Of a DNA stretch of 48,915 bases, positions 35,617-42,938 are shown piece after piece (position 1 is the stretch's first letter; each line of letters begins with the position of its first letter). The notes under the pieces are model-generated. The model saw only the letters and a program-made list of their open reading frames with translations. It had not been told where the DNA came from and did no database searches. Origin of the DNA: Lachnospiraceae bacterium (GTDB taxonomy: Bacteria > Bacillota > Clostridia > Lachnospirales > Lachnospiraceae); NCBI GenBank assembly GCA_016282745.1, contig JAEELL010000058.1:1-48915 (forward strand). The letters are read 5' to 3'. The translations under genes were made by a program, and so were the position numbers.

Positions 35617-37393
35617 TTTGTACCTCCTTTTTTGCTTCATTAATTATCTGTATTTCCGGTTCATCATCTTTTGACACTATATGAGCTTCCCACATATTTT
35701 TATAAAGTGCGCTTTTTTCCAATAATTCATTATGGGCACCAACACTTTCAACTCTTCCCGCATTGATGACAAATATTTTATCTGCATCTGTTATTGTTGA
35801 AAGTCTATGGGCTATAACAATAAGAGTCTTTCCTTTTACAAGTTTTGCAACGCTGGACTGAACCAAGGCTTCATTTTCGGGATCTGTATAGGCTGTTGCT
35901 TCATCCAGTATGACGATTGGCGAATCTTTCAGCATAGCCCTTGCAATACAGATTCTTTGACGTTCACCTCCTGAGAGATGTCCTCCTGCACCTCCCACAA
36001 TTGTGTCATAGCCTTTTTCCAGACCCATAATAAACTCATGGCATCCACACCTTTTAGCGGCATCGATAACTTCTTCATCTGTTGCATCAGGATTGCCTAA
36101 TCTGATATTTTCTTTCACCGACATATCAAACAGATAATTATCCTGAGCCACATAGGAAATCTGTTTCATATAATATTCAAGCGGAAGTTCTTTTATATTC
36201 ACTCCCCCAAATGTGATTTCTCCCGAATCCACATCCCAAAGCGAATCTATAAGTCTAGCTATTGTACTCTTTCCTGAACCGGAAGGTCCCACAATTGCAT
36301 TGACCTCTCCCTGCTTTATTTCCATATCAATTCCATGAAGAACTTCTTTTTCTTTGTATGTGAAATGAACATCCTTTAATTGAATATCAGAACCATTTGG
36401 CTCTTTCGACAACTCATCCGGCCTGATCATATCATCTCTCTCCAGAATTTCTGTTACTTCACCAAAGATTGTTTTTACTTTTAAAATGTCATCCATATAA
36501 GAAAACGCAACCGTCAACGGAGTAATTAGTCCCGCTGAAAGAATAATGCAGGTAAAAAAGTTTTCCGCCGTCAGACTTCCGTTTTTCACAAGAATTAATC
36601 CAATTGGAAGCACCCCTAAAAAAGTTGCCGGCATAAACGAAAAAGTTCCTGCCTGCCACCATATACATTTGCGCATCCAATTAATAAAACAGTCAGCTCC
36701 TTCTTTGGCTGCAACAACAAACTTTTCATAGGAACTGCCGGTCTTGCCAAACGCCTTGATTACTTCTATACCATTAATATATTCAACCGCTGTATCATTT
36801 AAGTGCTTTGTCTTCTCAACTGTTTTTTCAAATTCACCACGACTTTTAAACATCATTACCGTAGCGCAGAACACACCAATTAATGCCCCAATCAGATTTG
36901 CAAGTCCCAAGCGCCAATCAATAAACATAATGTAAATAAACATTATTACCGGCAAAAGCAAATTTGCCGTAAATTCAGGTATAATGTGTGCTAAAGTCGT
37001 TTCCATCGAGTCTACTCTTTCTACTATGATATTTTTATAACTGCCACTATGGTCATCCAACACCATTCCCAGTGGAATCTTTGATAATTTTTCACATAAC
37101 CTTTTTCTTATTTCTCCCAAAACAGTAAATGTTCCGTAATGTGAAAGCGATGTCGATAATGAATGAAGAATATATCTGACAATCCATGCCACCCCCATTA
37201 AGATAACCTGGTGAAGATAATAATTCCATTCTCTATTCCCCATAATGAGCCCCGAAACAATATTCGCAATCACAACATATGGAATAAAGGACGCTGCCAC
37301 TCCAAAAACGGCAAGCACCACGCTTCCTCTAAAGTATCTCCTCTTAATTCCTGCAAATTCAAGAATCCATGAAATAATACTTCTTTTTTTCAT
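35609..37393 (-). CDS. ABC half-transporter A of an iron-box operon
   Basis: A 594-residue protein with six helices (about residues 20-310) and an ATPase domain: Walker A GPSGSGKST, signature LSGGERQR, Walker B IVILDEAT, switch His AHR. The start at 37393 is supported by an AAGGAGG five nt before the ATG. The gene overlaps half-transporter B by 8 bp and follows DUF3793 by 17 bp. Both ATPase sites look complete. The order DUF3793, ABC, ABC, flavodoxin recurs in anaerobic Firmicutes and suggests a role in iron supply. The direction of transport cannot be read from sequence. Confidence 0.8.
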   Translation of the reverse strand: MKKRSIISWILEFAGIKRRYFRGSVVLAVFGVAASFIPYVVIANIVSGLIMGNREWNYYLHQVILMGVAWIVRYILHSLSTSLSHYGTFTVLGEIRKRLCEKLSKIPLGMVLDDHSGSYKNIIVERVDSMETTLAHIIPEFTANLLLPVIMFIYIMFIDWRLGLANLIGALIGVFCATVMMFKSRGEFEKTVEKTKHLNDTAVEYINGIEVIKAFGKTGSSYEKFVVAAKEGADCFINWMRKCIWWQAGTFSFMPATFLGVLPIGLILVKNGSLTAENFFTCIILSAGLITPLTVAFSYMDDILKVKTIFGEVTEILERDDMIRPDELSKEPNGSDIQLKDVHFTYKEKEVLHGIDMEIKQGEVNAIVGPSGSGKSTIARLIDSLWDVDSGEITFGGVNIKELPLEYYMKQISYVAQDNYLFDMSVKENIRLGNPDATDEEVIDAAKRCGCHEFIMGLEKGYDTIVGGAGGHLSGGERQRICIARAMLKDSPIVILDEATAYTDPENEALVQSSVAKLVKGKTLIVIAHRLSTITDADKIFVINAGRVESVGAHNELLEKSALYKNMWEAHIVSKDDEPEIQIINEAKKEVQNA

Positions 37394-37410
37394 TTAGTCC
37401 TCCTTGTCTG

Positions 37411-37992
37411 TTAAGCGTTTACCGCCTTCGAATTTGTGAATCGTTGTTCATCTACAATCATTGATTCCAGTGTTTTTCCACCGGATAATTCTTTTTTATA
37501 TATTGATGAACAGATCTTATATTTTTCAAATGTCTTCTCAGCTTCTTGCTGATTATCATACACTTTCCAGCACCCCACACATTTTACGCCATCGCAGGGA
37601 CTTTTTATAAAGCCTCTTACATCTTTCGGCGGATAACCTAAAAAAACTCCTATTTCATGTGGAAACTTTTCATTCTCAACAAGGCGCCTAATCAATTCAA
37701 CAACGCACCTGTCCGGATTACCGCAAGGGTATCCCCTTTCCTCAAGTATGCTTTTTATTTCAGGGCATATAAATTCACTCTTTAATCTTTCAGGCCTGTA
37801 CAAATAAATCAATGTGATTCCGGATTTTTCGCGTAGCGGAATAAGTCTCAGTCCTCTTTTTATAAGAATCCGATTTAGTTTCTTTATTTCTTCCTTTATA
37901 CATTTCCCATTAGTTTTTATAGAAAAAAGATTCCCTGTTTTTATTCCCGCCAAGGTCGGCGAACAAAATTCGATAATTTTTTCTTCCAGCAT
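37411..37992 (-). CDS. DUF3793 family protein
   Basis: A 193-residue protein. Motifs EFCSPTLAGIKTGNLFS, HEIGVFLGYPPKDVRGFI and CVGCWKVY are the DUF3793 signature. It has several Cys (CSPTLAG, CPEIK, CGNPDRC, CDGVKCVGC) that could bind metal, and no signal peptide or helix, so it is cytoplasmic. The family's function is unknown; genes for it are commonly found beside flavodoxin and iron genes. It starts 4 nt after the HMA gene stop with GGGGG at 9 nt, so it is translated in the same operon. Confidence 0.8.
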   Translation of the reverse strand: MLEEKIIEFCSPTLAGIKTGNLFSIKTNGKCIKEEIKKLNRILIKRGLRLIPLREKSGITLIYLYRPERLKSEFICPEIKSILEERGYPCGNPDRCVVELIRRLVENEKFPHEIGVFLGYPPKDVRGFIKSPCDGVKCVGCWKVYDNQQEAEKTFEKYKICSSIYKKELSGGKTLESMIVDEQRFTNSKAVNA

Positions 37993-37996
37993 TACA

Positions 37997-38356
37997 CTAA
38001 TCCCCCTTCTGAAATGTAGCTTTGTATCCTATTCTTTCTATACTTTTTATAATTAAGTTTGCGTCTATTTCTCTGTCACATCGTACAACTGCTCTCTTCT
38101 TCTTATAATTTACCTTGGCTGAAGCTCCCTCAATTTCATTGATTGCCCCGGTAACCGCATTTTCGCAATTAGTACAATGCATTCCTTCCACTGTAAAGGT
38201 ATATGTAGAAACAATCTTTCCTTTCAATTTTTTCTTTTTGGGTTTGCTCGATGTTCCTCCACAACAAGTTCCCTCACCTCTCATGTGCTTCATTGTTTCT
38301 CTTACACCAAACACTAACATCACGACAATTATCAGGCCAATTATTATGTCTTGCAT
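37997..38356 (-). CDS. Membrane-anchored heavy-metal-associated (HMA) protein
   Basis: A 119-residue protein. An N-terminal helix (about residues 4-20) is followed by a CCGG-containing linker and an HMA domain (about 50-115) with the metal-binding motif MHCTNC. Such domains carry Cu+ or Zn2+/other soft metals to transporters. The ATG at 38356 is chosen because AAGG lies 7 nt upstream, and it gives the helix at the N-terminus; a TTG at 38389 would run into the iron box. It is the first gene of an eight-gene operon and might pass metal to, or sense metal for, the ABC transporter (inference). Confidence 0.8.
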   Translation of the reverse strand: MQDIIIGLIIVVMLVFGVRETMKHMRGEGTCCGGTSSKPKKKKLKGKIVSTYTFTVEGMHCTNCENAVTGAINEIEGASAKVNYKKKRAVVRCDREIDANLIIKSIERIGYKATFQKGD

Positions 38357-38388
38357 TATCTCGCCTTCTTTCTTGCAATTCAGTTTCA

Positions 38389-38404
38389 ATTAGTTGCAAC
38401 TAAC
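38389..38404 (-). promoter_or_regulatory. DtxR-like iron box upstream of the HMA operon
   Basis: ATTAGTTGCAACTAAC: arms (A/G)TTAG and CTAAC with a 6-nt spacer, centred about 40 bp before the HMA start codon. It matches the other sites with one base changed. Confidence 0.65.
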
Positions 38405-38420
38405 TGATTTTTAAATATTT

Positions 38421-38437
38421 ACCGCCTTTTAGGCGGT
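38421..38437 (-). terminator. Short GC hairpin after the DtxR-family gene
   Basis: ACCGCCT (38421-38427), loop TTT, AGGCGGT (38431-38437). It separates the regulator from the HMA operon. The T-run is short. Confidence 0.55.
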
Positions 38438-38450
38438 ATTCATTTTTATA

Positions 38451-38831
38451 TCATTCATCTTTTTTCGAATTGACGTATTCCTTCATTTTTTTATACGTTT
38501 TTTCCGACAAAACATGCTCTATAGCGCAGGCATCTTCTTTTGCTGTTTCTTCATCAATCCCCATCTTTATTAGACATTCTTCCAAAAAGCTTCCTTTTTC
38601 ATATATTTGTTCAGCTATTTCTTTTCCTTGTTCTGTCAACCAAAGATTATTATTTTCTTTCATAATAAGCTCGGCGTTTTCAAGTTTTTTTACGGCTATG
38701 CTCGCGCTTGCTTTTGTAACATTCAAATACCTCGCTATATCTATAACGCGACATTTTTCCTTTTCAGCCATTATTACCAATATTGTTTTTAAGTAGTCTT
38801 CTTTCGAACTATCAGCAAATCGTTTTTCCAT
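38451..38831 (-). CDS. DtxR/MntR-family metal-dependent regulator
   Basis: A 126-residue protein. The first 60 residues form the winged HTH (EDYLKTILVI, VIDIARYLNVTKASASIAVKKLE), followed by the dimerisation domain with candidate metal ligands in residues about 75-110 (EQGKEIAEQIYEKG, EEDACAIEHVLSE with E, C, E and H). There is no SH3 tail, as in MntR. Members bind Fe2+ or Mn2+ and repress genes when metal is plentiful. GGAG lies 8 nt before the ATG. Its place among the GTTAG-N6-CTAAC sites makes it the likely regulator of the island, though binding is inferred. Confidence 0.85.
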   Translation of the reverse strand: MEKRFADSSKEDYLKTILVIMAEKEKCRVIDIARYLNVTKASASIAVKKLENAELIMKENNNLWLTEQGKEIAEQIYEKGSFLEECLIKMGIDEETAKEDACAIEHVLSEKTYKKMKEYVNSKKDE

Positions 38832-38873
38832 TATATCTTCTCCGTACTATGTCATTTTGTCACTACCAATCAG

Positions 38874-39029
38874 CTATTCTTTCTTTGCGCAACCGCAATT
38901 CTTGCGTGGGCACTTGCCTGACATTGGACATCCGATGCAGGCATTGCCTTTTCTTTTTTCTTTAACAATGTAATAAATTGCCGCTCCCAATATCGGCAAT
39001 AAAATCAACAAAATAATGATATCCTCCAT
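38874..39029 (-). CDS. FeoB-associated Cys-rich membrane protein
   Basis: A 51-residue protein, MEDIIILLILLPILGAAIYY then IVKEKRKGNACIGCPMSGKC and a CGC motif. It has one helix, a basic stretch and a Cys-rich tail with seven... more precisely CxxC (CIGC), C, C and CGC, the family PF12669 pattern found next to feoB. The cysteines could bind iron or an Fe-S centre at the cytoplasmic face; the role is unknown. AAAGGAG lies 5 nt before the ATG. It is in the feoB transcript, about 190 bp after feoB with an 18-bp stem between them. Confidence 0.85.
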   Translation of the reverse strand: MEDIIILLILLPILGAAIYYIVKEKRKGNACIGCPMSGKCPRKNCGCAKKE

Positions 39030-39141
39030 GTCAGCTCCTTTCTGCATATTCTCGCTTTTTTGGGTTCCCCACTTTTTTTCATCCATGCCAGCTCGAATCC
39101 GCAGCATACTGCTTCTTCTCGCTGTTTTGGGTTCCCCAAAT

Positions 39142-39204
39142 ACATAAAAATAAGAATATTTGAAAGTATGCAAGCATCCTTTCTGCATATTCTTATTTTT
39201 ATGT
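39142..39204. other. Long stem-loop between feoB and the Cys-rich gene
   Basis: 18-bp perfect arms at 39142-39159 and 39187-39204 with a 27-nt loop, about 14 bp beyond the feoB stop on the minus strand. The AT-rich stem could protect the feoB mRNA 3' end, act as a partial terminator or come from a small mobile repeat. Confidence 0.6.
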
Positions 39205-39217
39205 GCATGGATGAATG

Positions 39218-41203
39218 TTATGCATAATCGTGGTCTATTTTTTTGTCGGCGTTTACTATCAGATATGCGATAACTGCTGCAAAAATTGCCACTGCAATAA
39301 GTCCCGGAATAAATCCGGCTCCAAGCGAACCTGTTGTTGCAAGCGTTCCAATCTGGAATACTGCAAATCCAACTGTAAATCCTGTTGCAAGCTGTAAGCA
39401 GATAGCTCCTAACAACCACTTACCGCTCTGAAGTTCTGAGTTAAGCGCTCCAAGTGCCGCAAAACAAGGTGGTGTATACAGGTTGAACATAAGATATGCA
39501 AGGGCTGCAACCTTTGTAAGTCCCATAACTGTTGCCACAGTACTTCCGCCACTTGTAAGTTCCAATTCTTCAGTATCAATAAAGTTTGTGAGGGCATAAA
39601 CTGTAGCTAATGTTCCAACTACATTTTCTTTTGCTATGAATCCTGTGATTGCTGCTGCCGCCAACTGCCATGCCGCAAAACCAACGATAGGAACTAGTGC
39701 AATAGCAAACGGTGTTGAAATTGCCGCAAGGATAGATGTGTTTTCCATTCCTTCCTCAACCACATGGAGTCTTGTATCAAATGATTGCATTATCTGAACA
39801 GCTGTATTACATACAAGAATAATAGTTCCTGCTTTTATAATGTAGGCTTTACCTCTCTCAAGCATAGAGCCGATTGCAAATTTAAGACTTGGTACTTTGT
39901 ATTCAGGTAATTCAATAATGAAGAATGACTTTCTGTATTTCATGCCTGTAATAGCTTTGATTAGCAAAGCTCCAAATAAAATGAGTAAAATACCAACGAA
40001 GTACATAAGAGGTCCAACCCAAGCCGCATCCTTAAAGAACGCACCTGCAAACAATGCGATTACAGGAAGTTTTGCTCCACACGGCATAAATGTCGCAAGC
40101 ATTGCTGTTGTTCTTCTCTCTCTCTCGTTACGTATCGTTCTACATGCCATAATTGCCGGTATTCCACATCCGGTACCTATTATCATAGGGATTACAGATT
40201 TTCCCGAAAGTCCAACTCTCTTGAAAATCGGATCAAGAACTACTGTTGCTCTTGACATATAACCGCAGTCTTCAAGTAACGCAATTAAGAAATACATTAC
40301 CATAACAAGTGGCAGGAATCCTACTACTGCTCCAACACCACCAATAATACCGTCAACCAACAGTGCATAAAGGAGTGGATTTGCATCTGATAATTTTCCT
40401 CCAACCCATCCCTGGAAACTCTCTATCCATCCTACTAGAATGTCCGCAAGCCATGTTCCTAAAGTTGACTGGGAAATATAAAAAACCATAAACATAATGC
40501 CGGCAAAAATAATCAATCCGGAAACCGGATGAGTCAACACCTTGTCAATCTTATCTCCAAAAGTCTTATCCTTTGTTAACACCTTTCTGTTTTCTACTTC
40601 CTTAACGATTCCGTTCACAAAGTCAAATCGTTTTCTGTCGGCATTTTCTACTGCTTCTTTATCGTGAAGGTTTATACTTCCCTGTACATAAGGTGCTTTC
40701 TGAGCGGTTCCCGATACTTCAATCGCCTTAGCGATTACTTCTTTCAATCCTTTATTGGATGTAGAAACTGTATCTATTACCGGACAGCCCAACTTACCGG
40801 CAAGTTTTTCTTTGTTTATAGTATTTCCTTTTTTTTCATTGATGTCACTTTTGTTAAGCGCAACAACTACCGGAATTCCAAGTTCTAAAAGCTGTGTTGT
40901 AAAAAACAAACTTCTGCTTAAGTTTGTCGCATCAACTATATTAATGATTACATCAGGATTCTCGTTTTTTACATAAGAACTTGTAATACTTTCCTCTGAT
41001 GTAAACGGAGACATTGAATATGCTCCCGGAAGGTCTACTGCAATGACTTCTTTATCGCCATCATAGTATGCTTTTTTAATAGAGCTTTCCTTTCTGTCAA
41101 CTGTAACACCTGCCCAGTTACCTATTTTTTCATTTCGTCCTGTTAACGCATTGTACATAGTGGTTTTTCCACTGTTCGGATTTCCCGTCAACGCAATTCG
41201 CAT
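39218..41203 (-). CDS. feoB: Ferrous iron transport protein B
   Basis: A 661-residue protein. The N-terminal G-domain has G1 GNPNSGKTT, G3 DLPGAYSMSPF and G4 NKSD. A guanine-dissociation-inhibitor helix region follows, then a membrane domain with two Gate motifs and the usual permease Cys (CGAKLP and GTGCGIPA). FeoB imports Fe2+ using GTP hydrolysis. The ATG at 41203 has GAGAGGG 7 nt upstream, so it is preferred to 41248. It lies 105 bp after feoA. An iron box lies between the two, which suggests that feoB has its own iron-regulated promoter. Confidence 0.97.
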   Translation of the reverse strand: MRIALTGNPNSGKTTMYNALTGRNEKIGNWAGVTVDRKESSIKKAYYDGDKEVIAVDLPGAYSMSPFTSEESITSSYVKNENPDVIINIVDATNLSRSLFFTTQLLELGIPVVVALNKSDINEKKGNTINKEKLAGKLGCPVIDTVSTSNKGLKEVIAKAIEVSGTAQKAPYVQGSINLHDKEAVENADRKRFDFVNGIVKEVENRKVLTKDKTFGDKIDKVLTHPVSGLIIFAGIMFMVFYISQSTLGTWLADILVGWIESFQGWVGGKLSDANPLLYALLVDGIIGGVGAVVGFLPLVMVMYFLIALLEDCGYMSRATVVLDPIFKRVGLSGKSVIPMIIGTGCGIPAIMACRTIRNERERRTTAMLATFMPCGAKLPVIALFAGAFFKDAAWVGPLMYFVGILLILFGALLIKAITGMKYRKSFFIIELPEYKVPSLKFAIGSMLERGKAYIIKAGTIILVCNTAVQIMQSFDTRLHVVEEGMENTSILAAISTPFAIALVPIVGFAAWQLAAAAITGFIAKENVVGTLATVYALTNFIDTEELELTSGGSTVATVMGLTKVAALAYLMFNLYTPPCFAALGALNSELQSGKWLLGAICLQLATGFTVGFAVFQIGTLATTGSLGAGFIPGLIAVAIFAAVIAYLIVNADKKIDHDYA

Positions 41204-41245
41204 GACTTTTCCCTCTCTTTCATAAATAAAATAATTTTGCTCCCG

Positions 41246-41271
41246 CAAAAGTTAGTTATAACTAACTTTTG
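41246..41271 (-). promoter_or_regulatory. DtxR-like iron box upstream of feoB
   Basis: A perfect 26-bp palindrome with core GTTAGTTATAACTAAC (41251-41266). The 16-bp core is identical to the one at 29464-29479. It sits between the feoA terminator and the feoB start. Confidence 0.8.
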
Positions 41272-41280
41272 GGGATAAAA

Positions 41281-41308
41281 AAATGAATTAGTATATTCTA
41301 ATTCATTT
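41281..41308 (-). terminator. Intrinsic terminator of feoA
   Basis: AAATGAATTAG (41281-41291), loop TATATT, CTAATTCATTT (41298-41308), then a run of T on the minus strand. It starts directly after the feoA stop codon, so feoA and feoB can be separately transcribed. Confidence 0.75.
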
Positions 41309-41521
41309 CTATATTGAAATAGCCTTCGCTAAGTCAGTATCAATGTTGTATCTGGCATCTTTAATTGATACCACGCATCCTCCTTTAATATGGGATACTA
41401 CTGTAATAGGCTCTCCACTGTAACATCCAAGTGAAAACAAAAAACCTTTAAGTTCCTCATCGTCAGAAATAATATCTTTTACGATGTATTCTTCACCCGC
41501 AACTGCTTCCGACAGTTTCAT
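41309..41521 (-). CDS. feoA: Ferrous iron transport protein A
   Basis: A 70-residue SH3-like protein, MKLSEAVAGEEYIVKDIIS then LFSLGCYSGEPITVVS (split) and LAKAISI. It is the usual length and has the family's LGCYxG and I-x-V-x-x core. FeoA partners FeoB at the cytoplasmic membrane and helps its GTPase and transport. The SD before the ATG is GGTGGGA. Two candidate iron boxes lie at 41571-41586 and 41595-41610. It has its own terminator. Confidence 0.93.
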   Translation of the reverse strand: MKLSEAVAGEEYIVKDIISDDEELKGFLFSLGCYSGEPITVVSHIKGGCVVSIKDARYNIDTDLAKAISI

Positions 41522-41570
41522 ATCTCATCCCACCTTTCCTAAATAGTTATATCTTATACGAAACGATTTT

Positions 41571-41610
41571 GTTAGTCGTTTCTAACCACTTAGAGTTTAA
41601 CACGTCTAAC
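41571..41610 (-). promoter_or_regulatory. Tandem iron-box-like sites upstream of feoA
   Basis: GTTAGTCGTTTCTAAC (41571-41586) and GTTTAACACGTCTAAC (41595-41610). Both have the 5-bp arms and 6-nt spacer of the other boxes, the second with one arm mismatch. They lie 50-90 bp before the feoA ATG, where a promoter would be expected. Confidence 0.6.
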
Positions 41611-41664
41611 CGTAACTGTCAACTATCTTTTTCTTCGTTTCACTTCTGTAATTACAAACAGACA

Positions 41665-42489
41665 TTATTCTGAAGATATCATCTTCCTGATAATAGATAT
41701 ATTATTCTTTGGGCATCCATACTTACATCTTCCGCAAACTATACATTCACCTTCTCTCAATTCATTTTCCTGTAACTTCATATTCACAGGACAATTCCTC
41801 TTACATAATGTACAGTTCGGAATACAATTTTCACTTCTTCTTTTTAATTTTACAAAGGGAATATGTGGCATCAGCGAGAAAACAGCACCAAACGGGCATA
41901 GGAACTGACAGAAAAATCTCTCCTTAACTACCATCCCTATTAATATAATAATCATCAATGCAATCCCAATTTTATACTCAGATATATCACCGCCGGAAGT
42001 TATTAACGAAAATACCGTCCAGGGACTGTTCTTTGTAACAAAATCCCCTCTGCCAATAAAACACATTAACAATACAAACAAAAGTATTAAATATTTCATT
42101 TTCTGCATTAACATTTGTACTTTTTCCGGAAGCTTTGGTATTTTCTTTTTTATCTTTTCCTGTATCGCTTGCCCAATCTGATAAACCCAATCACCAATAG
42201 CGCCAAAGGAGCATGCCCATCCACAAAAAACTCTTCCGGCAACGGCAGTTATGATTATCAGCGCCATAAGTTTTGTCGTAAATATCGTCCATGTAATCGC
42301 TTCTCCTTTTCCGATTGCCGTGGCAATATCCTTAATTGCGCCAAACGCTTGGGAAAAAACAGCAGGATATAACACAAAAAAAATCACTTGAATTCCAACT
42401 CTTGCCCATCTCAAAATGAGCATTTTTTGTTTTCTCTGTTGCATTTGACTTTTTTGATTATTTTGTTTTTTCTGCTTCATTTCCATCAT
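41665..42489 (-). CDS. NapH-like polyferredoxin membrane protein
   Basis: A 274-residue protein with about five transmembrane helices (residues 24-220). Motifs GRVFCGWACSFG and FCQFLCPFGAVFSL are the CxxxC(P) pairs of the NapH/NosR/RnfB-like membrane family. The C-terminus holds two [4Fe-4S] motifs, CIPNCTLCKRNCP and CIVCGRCKYGCP. It should take electrons from quinol or a cytoplasmic donor and pass them across or out of the membrane. It overlaps the FMN-protein gene by 4 bp, so it is the last gene of the redox operon. Transfer to the FMN-binding proteins is inference. Confidence 0.85.
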   Translation of the reverse strand: MMEMKQKKQNNQKSQMQQRKQKMLILRWARVGIQVIFFVLYPAVFSQAFGAIKDIATAIGKGEAITWTIFTTKLMALIIITAVAGRVFCGWACSFGAIGDWVYQIGQAIQEKIKKKIPKLPEKVQMLMQKMKYLILLFVLLMCFIGRGDFVTKNSPWTVFSLITSGGDISEYKIGIALMIIILIGMVVKERFFCQFLCPFGAVFSLMPHIPFVKLKRRSENCIPNCTLCKRNCPVNMKLQENELREGECIVCGRCKYGCPKNNISIIRKMISSE

Positions 42490-42938
42490 TTGTTACCCGC
42501 CTTTGAAAGAGCATCATCTACAGCATCCAGAACGCCATTAGAAGAAAAAGTCGCGCCACTGACAACATCAACTTCCGTCCCCTGTGCATCAACTATTTTT
42601 TCTATAAGCGCATTCATCATTTCAACATAATCCGGGGTTTCTTTTTTTGCGGAAATAATCTCCACATCATCAATTTCACCGTTACACACGCTGACCTCAA
42701 CAACTATTTTCCCGCCAAAACCTATACCTTTCCCCTGATATTTGCCGTCAGCGTATTTGGGAGCGTTTTGTTCCCCACTTATACGAATCGATTCTTTCTC
42801 CCACTCTTTTCTTGCAATTTTGACTTTTTGATTAAATGCCAATACATTCCTTTCCTTCTTTGAAGCATAACTTTGATATGAAAAAAGTATCATTATAATC
42901 AGTATGCAATTAATCATTTTCACCATAAACATTTTCAT
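42486..42938 (-). CDS. Single-domain FMN-binding (flavinylated) exported protein
   Basis: A 150-residue protein. An N-terminal hydrophobic segment (about residues 7-24) and one FMN_bind domain ending in VDVVSGATFSSNGVLDAV. The Thr of SGAT is the residue to which ApbE attaches FMN covalently. The start is uncertain: 42938 overlaps the preceding gene by 29 bp, and 42926 or 42917 are also possible; none has a strong SD. It lies between the four-domain FMN protein and the NapH-like gene, which indicates that it relays electrons between them (inference). Confidence 0.85.
   Translation of the reverse strand: MKMFMVKMINCILIIMILFSYQSYASKKERNVLAFNQKVKIARKEWEKESIRISGEQNAPKYADGKYQGKGIGFGGKIVVEVSVCNGEIDDVEIISAKKETPDYVEMMNALIEKIVDAQGTEVDVVSGATFSSNGVLDAVDDALSKAGNK

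Noticed and set aside
38874-39419. A 181-residue protein extending upstream of the Cys-rich gene
   Set aside because: The extension overlaps feoB in the wrong frame; a good SD places the start of the Cys-rich protein at 39029.
41386-41411. A 64-bp-repeat unit at the GGGATACTACTG stretch in feoA
   Set aside because: The match is short, in coding sequence, and there is no CATCCC at offset 38 or 64-bp companion.
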